A stretch of DNA of 64,000 nucleotides, from positions 1-64,000 of the forward strand of contig JAYSGB010000020.1 in assembly GCA_041913045.1 (NCBI GenBank), read 5' to 3'. The notes beneath the pieces are model-generated. The model did not search any database. It saw nothing but the letters and a program-made list of their open reading frames with translations, and was not told the origin of the DNA. Below, piece by piece: positions 28,232 to 36,901 of the stretch. The number at the start of each line of letters is the position of its first letter. Position 1 is the first letter of the stretch. This stretch comes from CAMLOF01 sp041913045. GTDB lineage: Bacteria > Pseudomonadota > Gammaproteobacteria > Burkholderiales > Burkholderiaceae_C. Both the position numbers and the translations under genes were made by a program.

Positions 28232-29002
28232 ATGCTGAAAAACAAAACCGCACTCGTCACCGGCTCCACCAGCGGCATCGGGCTGGGCATTGCCAAGGCC
28301 CTGGCGCGGCAGGGTGCCAATATCGTGCTCAACGGCTTTGGCGATGTGGAAGCCGCCAAGGCAGAGGTCGCGGGGCTGGGTGTGCAGGTGCTCTACCACG
28401 GTGCAGACATGAGCAAGCCAGCCGACATCGAGGACATGATGACGAGTGCCGCGAAGGCCTTCGGCCGGGTGGATGTGCTCGTCAACAACGCGGGCATCCA
28501 GCATGTGTCGAACATTGAGGACTTTCCCGCGGAGCGCTGGGACGCGATCATCGCCATCAACCTGAGCAGCGCGTTCCACACCACCCGCCTTGCCCTGCCG
28601 GCCATGAAGGCCGCGAATTGGGGCCGCATCATCAACGTTGCTTCGGTGCATGGGTTGGTGGCGTCGGCGCAGAAATCGGCCTACGTGGCAGCGAAACACG
28701 GCATCGTGGGTCTGACGAAGGTGACGGCGCTGGAGAACGCCACCACGGGCGTGACTTGCAACGCCATCTGCCCTGGCTGGGTGTTGACGCCGCTGGTGCA
28801 GAAGCAAGTAGACGCCAAGGCAGCCGCACTGGGGCTGAGCAACGAAGAGGCCACCAAGCTGCTGTTGGGGGAAAAAGAGCCCTCGATGCAGTTCACCACG
28901 CCCGAGGAACTGGGTGAGCTGGCCGTGTTCTTCTGCTCGCCCGCCGCCAACAACGTGCGCGGCGTGGCCTGGAACATGGACGGCGGCTGGGCTGCCCAGT
29001 AA
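28232..29002 (+). CDS. bdhA: 3-hydroxybutyrate dehydrogenase (SDR family)
   Basis: NAD-dependent oxidation of D-3-hydroxybutyrate to acetoacetate, a step in PHB use. 256 residues. The Rossmann motif TGSTSGIGLG is at 10-19, NNAG at about 85-88, catalytic Ser138 and Tyr151-xxx-Lys155 (SAYVAAK), and the C-terminal WNMDGGWAAQ matches BdhA proteins. The blocks ASVHGLVASAQKSAYVAAKHG and GWVLTPLVQKQ are typical of hydroxybutyrate dehydrogenases. GGAG lies nine bases before the ATG. It is the only plus-strand gene between nnr and the OmpR pair. Confidence 0.92.
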   Translation: MLKNKTALVTGSTSGIGLGIAKALARQGANIVLNGFGDVEAAKAEVAGLGVQVLYHGADMSKPADIEDMMTSAAKAFGRVDVLVNNAGIQHVSNIEDFPAERWDAIIAINLSSAFHTTRLALPAMKAANWGRIINVASVHGLVASAQKSAYVAAKHGIVGLTKVTALENATTGVTCNAICPGWVLTPLVQKQVDAKAAALGLSNEEATKLLLGEKEPSMQFTTPEELGELAVFFCSPAANNVRGVAWNMDGGWAAQ

Positions 29003-29011
29003 CCCCCAGGC

Positions 29012-29722
29012 TTACTTGAGCTGGACGCTGCCCGAAACGGTGACCTGCACCGTGCTCTTGCCTGGCTCCACCGGAACCGGAGCGGCGCTGGCGGCGGCCA
29101 TGTCAGCCATCGCGGCCACGCGCAAGCGGGGTTGCATGACCGGCACGTCGCCGGAGCTTACGGACACCTCGCGCAACTCGTAGCCGCTGAAGCCGAACCC
29201 CTTGGCCACGCTGGCGGCGCTGGTCTTGAACTGGTTGATCGCCTCCAGGCGAACGTCGTCTTCGAGCTTGCGGCTGGCCTCCCGGCTGAGCGAGAAGGAC
29301 ATCTGAGAGATCGTCATACCCGGAATGCGCCCGGCCAGTGCCGACACCTTGGCCACGTCGCGCCCTTGCAGCAACAGCTCGGCGTTTCCCTGCCAGCCAA
29401 CGATCTGGCCATCCCGGCCGTAGCGCGGCTGAACCGTGAAGCCGCCGCTGCTGACCTCCACTGCGCCAGCCTGGGCACCCGCACGCGCCTGAGCTAATGC
29501 GTTTTCCAGAGACACCTTCAACTGGTTCTGCACCGTTGCTGCATCGTTGGCCTGATGGCGAGCCACCAGAACCATGGTCAGCCAGTCTTGCACGGCTTCG
29601 CGTTGTGCGCTGGCGCTGAGTTGCACAACCTGACGGGGTTCTGGCAACATTTGGGCGTTAGCCATGGCCACGCCAGTCAGACCCGCAGCCAAGATGAGGA
29701 AAGACACTCGGTTTGTTCGCAT
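29012..29722 (-). CDS. SIMPL domain-containing periplasmic protein
   Basis: 236 residues. A signal peptide MRTNRVSFLILAAGLTGVAMANA leads into a SIMPL (DUF541) domain: VVQLSASAQREAVQDWLTM, then a SLENALAQARAG helix, and the C-terminal PRLRVAAMADMAAAS and VTVSGSVQLK strands. Related proteins include BP26 and YggE; function unproven, with an oxidative-stress link proposed for YggE. An earlier ATG at 29746 would add eight residues. It reads divergently from ompR and converges with bdhA nine bases apart. Confidence 0.82.
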   Translation of the reverse strand: MRTNRVSFLILAAGLTGVAMANAQMLPEPRQVVQLSASAQREAVQDWLTMVLVARHQANDAATVQNQLKVSLENALAQARAGAQAGAVEVSSGGFTVQPRYGRDGQIVGWQGNAELLLQGRDVAKVSALAGRIPGMTISQMSFSLSREASRKLEDDVRLEAINQFKTSAASVAKGFGFSGYELREVSVSSGDVPVMQPRLRVAAMADMAAASAAPVPVEPGKSTVQVTVSGSVQLK

Positions 29723-29820
29723 GGCAATAGTCGTTGTGTTGAACATGCGCACAGTTTGCCTGCTTTTGGCCCATAGCCAGATGTTGGCCCCGCTCGCACC
29801 AGGCGAAGGTTGGCAACAAC

Positions 29821-29894
29821 TGTAACCAGCTGTGAAGCCGCGATTTGGACCTTGGGCAAATGCGGTGCCGCCTGTCACAATGCCCCTTGTTACA
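29821..29894. promoter_or_regulatory. TGTNACA-type repeats in the SIMPL/ompR divergent region
   Basis: The 185-base divergent region holds TGTAACCAGCTGTGAA at 29821, TGTCACA at 29873 and TGTTACA at 29888. The last two are direct repeats 15 bases apart, directly upstream of ompR. GTTACA-like half sites are known for OmpR; autoregulation here is a guess. Confidence 0.3.
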
Positions 29895-29907
29895 TTTGCC
29901 GAGCAAC

Positions 29908-30648
29908 ATGATGGCCCAGACCCCACACCGACCCGACCGAATTCTGGTGGTGGATGACGATGCCCGCATCCGCGACCTGCTTTACCGCTACCTGAGCCAG
30001 GAGGGCTTTGACGTGCTGCTGGCGGAAGATGGGCGAGCTCTGAACCGGGTGCTGCTGCGTGACGCGGTGGATCTCATCGTCCTTGACCTGATGATGCCAG
30101 GCGAGGACGGGCTGAGCATCTGCCGCCGTCTGCGTTCGCAGAACGACCGCACACCCATCATCATGCTGACGGCCAAGAGCGAGGACGTGGACCGCATCGT
30201 GGGGCTGGAAGTGGGAGCCGATGACTATCTGGGCAAGCCGTTCAATCCGCGGGAATTGTTGGCGCGCATACACGCGGTGCTGCGCCGCCGCCCGCCGCCC
30301 GAAGTGCCCGGAGCCCCGTCAAGCGACATGGAGGTTGTTCGCTTTGGCCCGTTCGAGCTGGATCTGGGCAAACGCACGCTCAGCAAGAACGGGGAAGACC
30401 TGCCTTTGACCACGGGCGAATTTGCCATGCTCAAGGCATTGGTTCGCCACCCGCGCCAGCCGCTGTCACGCGACAAGCTGGCCCAGTTGGCCAGGGGCCG
30501 GGAGTTTGAGCCTTTCGACCGCAGCCTGGATGTGCAGGTGTCGCGCCTGCGCAAGATCATTGAGACCGACCCCTCTGCACCGCGCTACCTGCAGACGGTG
30601 TGGGGGGTGGGCTACGTCTTCGTGCCGGATGACCCCAGCGATCAGTAA
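29908..30648 (+). CDS. ompR: OmpR-type response regulator (RisA-like)
   Basis: 246 residues. The receiver domain has the acidic pocket in ILVVDDDARIRD, phospho-acceptor Asp60 in LIVLDLMMPGEDG and Lys in GADDYLGKPFNPREL; the C-terminal winged-helix domain ends with VSRLRKIIETDPSAPRYLQTVWGVGYVF. It is very like E. coli OmpR and Bordetella RisA. Two ATGs in tandem (29908, 29911) are possible starts. The 3' end overlaps the histidine kinase by 20 bases, so the two are coupled. Confidence 0.93.
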   Translation: MMAQTPHRPDRILVVDDDARIRDLLYRYLSQEGFDVLLAEDGRALNRVLLRDAVDLIVLDLMMPGEDGLSICRRLRSQNDRTPIIMLTAKSEDVDRIVGLEVGADDYLGKPFNPRELLARIHAVLRRRPPPEVPGAPSSDMEVVRFGPFELDLGKRTLSKNGEDLPLTTGEFAMLKALVRHPRQPLSRDKLAQLARGREFEPFDRSLDVQVSRLRKIIETDPSAPRYLQTVWGVGYVFVPDDPSDQ

Positions 30649-31960
30649 GACCCCAGGCATCAGCCTGTTCTGGCGAACGTTTCTGTTCCTGAGCGCGCTG
30701 CTGCTGGGTTGCATTCTGGCGTGGTTCCAGACGTTTCGTGCTCTGGAGGAGGAACCGCGCGCGGTGCAGAGCGCGACCCAGCTGGCGTCGCTGGTCAACT
30801 TGACGCGAGCCGCCTTGATGCACGCAGACGCGATTGCGCGCGTGTCATTGGTGAAGACGCTGGTGGATCAGGAAAACGTGCGAATTGCGGTGCGCGAACC
30901 CACGGACACGTTCTTGCCCTACGACCGAGATTCGCTGAGCGAGCACGTTCGCGAGGCGCTGGCGTCCCGCCTGGGCAAGGAAACCATTGTGGCCCGGGAA
31001 GTGAATGGGTTCCCGGGGCTGTGGGTGGGTTTCAACATTGGCGAGGAAACCTACTGGCTGCTGGCGGACCCAGAACGTGTCGGTACGGTAGAAGGCACCA
31101 CCTGGCTGGTCTGGCTGGCCATAGCCGCGAACCTCTCCCTCGTTGGCGCGGTGCTCATCGCCCGGCTGATCAATCGCCCTCTCAAGAAACTTTCCGTAGC
31201 AGCAGCCCGCGTTCGCGAAGGTGACTTCCAGTCCAGCCATTTGGATGAGGACGTGCCGACCAGCGAGATCCGTGAAGTCAACATCGGGTTCAACCGCATG
31301 GCAGAACGCCTGTACAAGGCTGAGTCAGACCGCGCCTTGATGCTGGCGGGGATATCGCACGACCTGCGCACCCCCCTGGCCCGCCTGCGGCTGGAAGCCG
31401 AGATGAGTGTGAACGACGAGACCGCGCGTGCCAACATGGCGGCGGACATCGATCAGGTCACGGCGATCATCGACAAATTCCTGGACTACGCCCGCGCAGA
31501 CCATGCCAAGTTGGAGAACATCGATCTGGCGCCTGTCCTGGAAGCCGCGCTGCAACGCCAACCGCCCGAGGAGTTGACGGTCAAGCTGGAGTCCCCGCCT
31601 GCCGCACGCGTGCAGGCGGACCCGGTGGAACTGGGTCGCGCCATCACGAACCTGCTGGAAAACGCGCGCCGCTACGCCCGTCATGCTGACGAGCCAGCGG
31701 CGGTGGACATCAACTGGCACAAACAAGGCCCGTGGCTGGAACTTACCCTGAGGGACCACGGCCCAGGTGTGCCGGAGGATCAGATCAAGCGGCTGACGGA
31801 ACCCTTCTTCCGGGGCAATGAAGCACGAACCGCCGCCACGGGATCGGGTTTGGGATTGGCCATCGTCAACAAGACCATTTCCCACATGGGCGGGCAGTTC
31901 GAGCTGGCCAATCACCCAGAGGGCGGCTTGGTAGCGCGCCTGCGCTTGCGTGCAGCCTGA
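30629..31960 (+). CDS. envZ: EnvZ-type sensor histidine kinase (RisS-like)
   Basis: 443 residues. Membrane segment 1 (FWRTFLFLSALLLGCILAWF), a periplasmic stretch of about 120 residues, membrane segment 2 (WLVWLAIAANLSLVGAVLIARL), HAMP, then the dimerisation box with His244 in SHDLRTPLARLRLEAE, the N box NLLENARRYA, and G boxes DHGPGVPED and GSGLGLAIVNKTI. This is EnvZ/RisS architecture. The start ATG lies inside the end of ompR. It converges with ispF with only three bases between. Confidence 0.92.
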   Translation: MTPAISKTPGISLFWRTFLFLSALLLGCILAWFQTFRALEEEPRAVQSATQLASLVNLTRAALMHADAIARVSLVKTLVDQENVRIAVREPTDTFLPYDRDSLSEHVREALASRLGKETIVAREVNGFPGLWVGFNIGEETYWLLADPERVGTVEGTTWLVWLAIAANLSLVGAVLIARLINRPLKKLSVAAARVREGDFQSSHLDEDVPTSEIREVNIGFNRMAERLYKAESDRALMLAGISHDLRTPLARLRLEAEMSVNDETARANMAADIDQVTAIIDKFLDYARADHAKLENIDLAPVLEAALQRQPPEELTVKLESPPAARVQADPVELGRAITNLLENARRYARHADEPAAVDINWHKQGPWLELTLRDHGPGVPEDQIKRLTEPFFRGNEARTAATGSGLGLAIVNKTISHMGGQFELANHPEGGLVARLRLRAA

Positions 31961-31963
31961 GGC

Positions 31964-32470
31964 TCAGACGGCAAGCAGCAGCGCCACCGCTCGCGCTTCG
32001 ATGCTCAATCCCTGCCCCACAGGCCCCAGGCGCTCGGCAGTCTTGGCCTTGACGTTCACCCGGTCCACCGGCACCTGCAGAAGCTGCGCAATGCGTTCGC
32101 GCATGGCGGCCTTGTAGGGTGCCAGCTTGGGCGCCTGTGCCACCACGGTGGCGTCCACATTGCCTACGGTGAAACCCGCCGCCTGCACGGCGCGCAAGGC
32201 TTCGGCCAGCAGCACGCCGGAATCGGCCCCCGCAAAGCGTTCGTCTGTATCGGGAAAGTGGGTACCAATGTCGCCCAGGCCCGCCGCGCCCAGCAAGGCA
32301 TCGGTGATGGCGTGCAGCAGCGCGTCCGCGTCGGAGTGGCCGAGCAATCCGCTGTGGTGGGGCACATGCACGCCCCCCAGAATGAGCGCCCGGCCGGGCA
32401 CCAGCGCATGAACGTCCCAACCCTCGCCAATGCGAAAGGGAACGGTTTGTTGAGACGAAGAAGCAGTCAT
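31964..32470 (-). CDS. ispF: 2-C-methyl-D-erythritol 2,4-cyclodiphosphate synthase
   Basis: Fifth step of the MEP pathway. 168 residues. Zinc ligands are seen in GWDVHAL and in LLGHSDADALLHAITDALLGAAGLGDIG; FPDTDERFAGADS and NVKAKTAERLGPVGQG complete the family signature. Its ATG overlaps the ispD stop by four bases (ATGA). The ispD-ispF pair is typical. Confidence 0.97.
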   Translation of the reverse strand: MTASSSQQTVPFRIGEGWDVHALVPGRALILGGVHVPHHSGLLGHSDADALLHAITDALLGAAGLGDIGTHFPDTDERFAGADSGVLLAEALRAVQAAGFTVGNVDATVVAQAPKLAPYKAAMRERIAQLLQVPVDRVNVKAKTAERLGPVGQGLSIEARAVALLLAV

Positions 32471-33240
32471 GGCGTTTGCCCGCGCAGCTGGAGCAGAGCC
32501 TCGGCCAGCGCGAAATCCTCCGGGTAGGTGACCTTGAAATTCTGGGCGCTGCCACGAACGAGCAAAGGTTGCCCGCCCTGCGCCTCGATGGCGCTGGCTT
32601 CGTCGGTGATACCTGCAAAGCCCCCTGGCTCAGCTTGTTGCAGCGCGCGCCGCAGGTCGCCCAGGCGAAACATCTGCGGCGTCTGGGCCAGCCACTTGTC
32701 TGCCCGATCGACCGTGGCGGTGGCACGCATGACACCTGATTCGGCAACTGCGGCCTTGAGCGTATCTGGCAAGGGCAGCGCGAGCAAACCGCCCACGGGG
32801 TCCCCGCGGCATGCGCGGATCAGGCTCTGGACTTGAGCTGGCGTGATGAGGCAGCGTGCAGCGTCATGCACGAGCACCCAGTCGGACTCGCGTGCACCAG
32901 CGGCGTGCAACGCCTGCAGGCCGTTGAAAACACTGTGGGCTCGCGTGGCACCGCCCACCCGCCACACATGAACACGGGGGTTGGGCGCGGCCATGACCTG
33001 GTCGTCTGGCGCGACCACCACCGCCACACCCACCAACTCTGGCACGGCCAGAAAGGCACGCAAGGTGTGGTCGATGATCCGCGATCCCGCCAGCACCTCG
33101 TACTGCTTGGGACGGTCCAGCCCGGAGCGGCTGCCGCTGCCCGCGCAAGGAATCAGCGCGTAACAGCGCGCGGTAGCGTCCAACGCCTGTGGCAGTTTCA
33201 GGGCCTGGGCGAGGTCAAATGGCTGTGCAGGTGTGGTCAT
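32467..33240 (-). CDS. ispD: 2-C-methyl-D-erythritol 4-phosphate cytidylyltransferase
   Basis: Third step of the MEP pathway: couples CTP to MEP. 257 residues. The nucleotide-binding start is CYALIPCAGSGSRSGLDRPKQYEVLAGSRI (key residues in the AGSGSR loop and KQY), and the family blocks WVLVHDAARCLITPAQV and ATVDRADKWLAQTPQMFRL follow. The start ATG at 33240 gives an N-terminal extension of about 25 residues before the domain. It overlaps ispF and reads divergently from mfd. Confidence 0.95.
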   Translation of the reverse strand: MTTPAQPFDLAQALKLPQALDATARCYALIPCAGSGSRSGLDRPKQYEVLAGSRIIDHTLRAFLAVPELVGVAVVVAPDDQVMAAPNPRVHVWRVGGATRAHSVFNGLQALHAAGARESDWVLVHDAARCLITPAQVQSLIRACRGDPVGGLLALPLPDTLKAAVAESGVMRATATVDRADKWLAQTPQMFRLGDLRRALQQAEPGGFAGITDEASAIEAQGGQPLLVRGSAQNFKVTYPEDFALAEALLQLRGQTP

Positions 33241-33254
33241 CGTTGCGTGGATTC

Positions 33255-33260
33255 TAAAAT
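33255..33260 (+). promoter_or_regulatory. Candidate -10 box for mfd
   Basis: TAAAAT in the 90-base ispD-mfd divergent region, 71 bases before the mfd start. No clear -35. A terminator-like hairpin lies between it and mfd. Confidence 0.4.
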
Positions 33261-33274
33261 CACTCCCTTGCCAA

Positions 33275-33310
33275 ACCCCGCCCACCCCCAGGAGCGGGGT
33301 ATTCGTTTTT
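33275..33310 (+). terminator. Terminator-like hairpin in the mfd leader
   Basis: A 7-pair stem (ACCCCGC at 33275-33281 with GCGGGGT at 33294-33300), 12-base loop, then ATTCGTTTTT, on the plus strand and 21 bases before the mfd ATG. No plus-strand gene lies upstream, so if real it would act on the mfd transcript itself. The loop is rich in C and A. Confidence 0.5.
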
Positions 33311-33330
33311 GCCTTGCGAGCCCAGCCCCG

Positions 33331-36300
33331 ATGGACCTGCCCAAACTCACCCCCGGAAAACGCTACGCCCTGCCGCAGCCCATTGGCTCGGCGGACGCAT
33401 TGTTGCTCGCAAAGCTAGGCTTACGGGAAAAAGCCGCCGGGCGCCCAGTGGCCATCGTCACAGCCGACGCGAGCGACGCCCAGCGCCTGCTGGACGAACT
33501 GCCCTTCTTCGCCCCGGAGCTACGTTGCGCCCTCTTTCCCGACTGGGAAACGCTGCCTTACGACAGCTTCTCTCCGCACCAGGACCTGATTTCAGAACGG
33601 CTGGCCACGCTGTGGCGCATACAGCAGCGCGACCAGGAACAGGGGGCGGACGTGGTGATCGTCCCGGCCACCACGGCACTGTACCGGCTGGCGCCGCCCG
33701 CCTTTCTGGCGGGCTACACCTTCGAGTTCAAGGTGAAGCAGAAGCTCGACGAAGCCAAGCTCAAGGCCCAGTTGACGCTGGCGGGCTACCAGCACGTGAC
33801 GCAGGTGGTCAGCCCCGGCGAATACGCTGTGCGTGGCGGTTTGATCGACCTTTTTCCCATGGGATCGCCCGTGCCCTATCGGGTGGACTTGTTCGACGAC
33901 GAGATCGACTCCATCCGCACCTTCGACCCAGACAGCCAGCGCAGCCTTTACCCCGTGCCAGAAGTGCGCCTGCTGCCGGGCCGCGAGTTCCCCATGGACG
34001 ACACCGGGCGCGCCAAGTTCCGCGCACGCTGGCGCGAGCTGTTGGAAGGCGACCCGACCAAGAGCCGTATCTATAAGGACATGGGCAACGGCGTGGCCAC
34101 GGCAGGCATCGAGTACTACCTGCCGCTGTTCTTCGACAGCACCGCCACCGTGTTCGACTACCTGGGTGCAGACGCCACGCTGGTGCTGCACGGCGACCTG
34201 GAACCGGCTTTCCAGCGCTTCTGGCAGGACACGCGTGAACGCTACCGCCTGGTGCAAGGTGACCCTGACCGCCCCGCCCTGCCGCCCGAAACGCTGTTTC
34301 TGGACGCGGAAGGCTTCTATGCCGTGGCCAAGCCCCACATGCAACTGGCCCTGCGCGCCGGAACGCAGGACGTGGAAGACAGCGCCTGGGTACAGGCCCT
34401 GCCCGAGCTGACCGCCCAGCGCGGTGCGGACGACCCGCTGGCCAAGCTGCAAACCCACCTGCGCGACACCCGCCAGCGCGTTCTGGTGCTGGCGGAAAGC
34501 GATGGCCGCCGCGAAAGCCTGCTCGACTTCATCCGTGCCAGCGGTGTCAACCCACCCGTGTTCGACAGCCTGGCGGAATTCCAGGGTAGCGACGAAGCCA
34601 TCGGCATGGCAACGGCAGCGCTGGCCAAGGGCTTTTCCTGGCGCGAAGGCGGTATCGACTTTGTTACCGAGACCGAGTTGTTCGCGGCTGGCCCCACCAC
34701 GCGCCGACGCAAGAAGCAGGAACAGGTCAGCGACGTTGACGCGCTCATCAAAGACCTGAGCGAACTGAACGTGGGCGACCCCGTGGTGCACAGCCAGCAT
34801 GGCATTGGCCGCTACCATGGTCTCATCAACATGGACCTGGGCGAGAAGAACCCCGACGGCTCACCCGCCTTGCAGGAGTTCCTGCACCTGGAGTACGCCA
34901 ACGACGCCGTGCTCTACGTGCCGGTAAGCCAGTTGCAGCTCATCAGCCGCTACACCGGTGTGAGCGCCGACGAAGCGCCATTGCACCGCCTGGGTTCAGG
35001 CCAGTGGGAAAAAGCCAAGCGCAAGGCCGCCGAGCAGGTGCGCGACGCTGCCGCCGAGCTGCTCAACATCTACGCCCGCCGCGCCGCGCGTGAAGGCCAC
35101 GCCTTCCGCTACTCGCCGCACGACTACGAGCAATTTGCCAACGACTTCGGCTTCGAGGAAACACCGGACCAGAAGGCCGCCATCCACGCTGTCGTGCAGG
35201 ACATGATCAGCCCGCGCCCCATGGACCGCCTGGTGTGCGGCGACGTGGGCTTTGGCAAGACCGAGGTGGCCCTTCGCGCTGCCTTTGTGGCGGTGACGGG
35301 CGGCAAGCAGGTGGCCTTTCTGGCGCCCACCACATTGCTGGCCGAACAGCATTACCAGACACTGGTGGACCGCTTCGCCAAGTGGCCGGTGAAGATCGCC
35401 GAGATGAGCCGCTTTCGCACCACCAAGGAAATCAACGCCGCCATGAAAGGCATTGCGGATGGTACGGTGGACATCGTCGTGGGCACGCACAAGCTGCTGA
35501 GCGAAAAGGCCCAGTTCAAGAACCTCGGCCTGCTCATCATCGACGAGGAACACCGCTTTGGCGTGCGCCACAAGGAGGCGATGAAGGAGCTGCGCGCCGA
35601 GGTGGACGTGCTCACGCTCACCGCCACACCCATCCCTCGCACGCTGGGCATGGCACTGGAAGGGCTGCGCGACCTGAGCGTGATCGCCACCGCGCCGCAG
35701 CGCCGCCTGGCCATCAAGACCTTCGTGCGCAACGAAGGCAACGGCGTGATCCGCGAAGCGGTGCTGCGCGAACTCAAGCGCGGCGGGCAGGTGTACTTCC
35801 TGCACAACGAGGTGGAAACCATCGAAAACCGCAAGCAGAAGCTGGAGGAAATCCTGCCCGAGGCGCGCATCGCCATCGCCCACGGCCAGATGCCTGAGCG
35901 CGAACTGGAGCGTGTCATGCGCGACTTCGTGGCGCAGCGCTTCAACGTGCTGCTGTGCTCCACCATCATCGAAACCGGCATTGACGTGCCCACGGCCAAC
36001 ACCATCATCATGGCCCGGGCCGACAAGTTCGGCCTGGCGCAGCTGCACCAGTTGCGCGGGCGCGTGGGCCGCAGCCACCACCAGGCCTACGCCTACCTGC
36101 TGGTACCCGACATCGACGGCCTGACCAAGCAGGCCCAGCAGCGGCTGGAAGCCATTCAGGCCATGGAAGAACTGGGCAGCGGCTTCTACCTGGCCATGCA
36201 CGACCTGGAAATCCGCGGCGCGGGTGAGGTACTGGGCGAAAACCAGAGCGGCAACATGCTGGAAGTGGGCTTCCAGCTCTACAACGAGATGCTGAGCGAG

Positions 36301-36813
36301 GCCGTGGCATCGCTGAAGGCCGGGCGCGAGCCCGACCTGCTGGCCCCCCTGAGCGTGACCACCGACATCAACCTGCACGCCCCCGCCCTGCTGCCCGACG
36401 ACTACTGCGGCGACGTGCACCTGCGCCTGAGCTTCTACAAAAAGTTGGCCACCGCCAAGACCAACGACCAGATCGACACGCTGCTGGAAGAGATCGTGGA
36501 CCGCTTCGGCAAGCTGCCGCCGCAGGCCCAGACCCTTATCGACGTGCACCGCCTGCGTGTGCTCAGCCAGCCCTACGGCGTGGCCAAGGTGGACGCTACC
36601 CCGGGCGTGATCGTCATCAGCTTCCGGCCCAACCCGCCGGTGGACCCGATGCGCATCATCGAACTGATCCAGAAGAACCGGCACATCAAGCTGGCGGGCA
36701 ACGACAAGCTGCGCATCGAGCGCGAGCTGCCCGAGCCCCATGCACGCGCCCAGATGGTGCGCGACGTGCTGCGTTCGCTGGGCCAGCCGGTTGCAGCCAA
36801 AGCCACGGCCTGA
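33331..36813 (+). CDS. mfd: Transcription-repair coupling factor
   Basis: Removes stalled RNA polymerase and recruits UvrA. 1,160 residues (1,148 in E. coli). The N-terminal UvrB-like part has LFPDWETLPYDSFSPHQDLISERL; the RNA-polymerase-interacting CarD-like domain includes VGDPVVHSQHGIGRYHGLI; the translocase has Walker A GDVGFGKTEVALRAAF near residue 636, DEEHRFGVRHKEAMK (motif II), LTLTATPIPRTL, and the TRG motif in the GRVGRSHHQAYAYLL region; the C-terminal D7 domain ends the protein. Longer open frame upstream lacks domain support and overlaps ispD. Confidence 0.97.
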   Translation: MDLPKLTPGKRYALPQPIGSADALLLAKLGLREKAAGRPVAIVTADASDAQRLLDELPFFAPELRCALFPDWETLPYDSFSPHQDLISERLATLWRIQQRDQEQGADVVIVPATTALYRLAPPAFLAGYTFEFKVKQKLDEAKLKAQLTLAGYQHVTQVVSPGEYAVRGGLIDLFPMGSPVPYRVDLFDDEIDSIRTFDPDSQRSLYPVPEVRLLPGREFPMDDTGRAKFRARWRELLEGDPTKSRIYKDMGNGVATAGIEYYLPLFFDSTATVFDYLGADATLVLHGDLEPAFQRFWQDTRERYRLVQGDPDRPALPPETLFLDAEGFYAVAKPHMQLALRAGTQDVEDSAWVQALPELTAQRGADDPLAKLQTHLRDTRQRVLVLAESDGRRESLLDFIRASGVNPPVFDSLAEFQGSDEAIGMATAALAKGFSWREGGIDFVTETELFAAGPTTRRRKKQEQVSDVDALIKDLSELNVGDPVVHSQHGIGRYHGLINMDLGEKNPDGSPALQEFLHLEYANDAVLYVPVSQLQLISRYTGVSADEAPLHRLGSGQWEKAKRKAAEQVRDAAAELLNIYARRAAREGHAFRYSPHDYEQFANDFGFEETPDQKAAIHAVVQDMISPRPMDRLVCGDVGFGKTEVALRAAFVAVTGGKQVAFLAPTTLLAEQHYQTLVDRFAKWPVKIAEMSRFRTTKEINAAMKGIADGTVDIVVGTHKLLSEKAQFKNLGLLIIDEEHRFGVRHKEAMKELRAEVDVLTLTATPIPRTLGMALEGLRDLSVIATAPQRRLAIKTFVRNEGNGVIREAVLRELKRGGQVYFLHNEVETIENRKQKLEEILPEARIAIAHGQMPERELERVMRDFVAQRFNVLLCSTIIETGIDVPTANTIIMARADKFGLAQLHQLRGRVGRSHHQAYAYLLVPDIDGLTKQAQQRLEAIQAMEELGSGFYLAMHDLEIRGAGEVLGENQSGNMLEVGFQLYNEMLSEAVASLKAGREPDLLAPLSVTTDINLHAPALLPDDYCGDVHLRLSFYKKLATAKTNDQIDTLLEEIVDRFGKLPPQAQTLIDVHRLRVLSQPYGVAKVDATPGVIVISFRPNPPVDPMRIIELIQKNRHIKLAGNDKLRIERELPEPHARAQMVRDVLRSLGQPVAAKATA

Positions 36814-36901
36814 GCAGCTTTACCGCCGGTTCACACAGGGCACACAATGACTTGAAGCGGGAGAGGGAGACTGCAGGCATTCAACAACCGGAGGAAACCC
36901 G

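Noticed and set aside
27137..28807. A longer 556-codon form of the alpha/beta hydrolase
   Set aside because: The extra N-terminal part is antisense to the hydroxybutyrate dehydrogenase gene and has no matching domain; the ATG at 28078 is the natural start.
34996..36741. A 581-codon open frame antisense to mfd
   Set aside because: It overlaps mfd fully, has no ribosome site or domain pattern, and long antisense frames are usual opposite high-GC genes.
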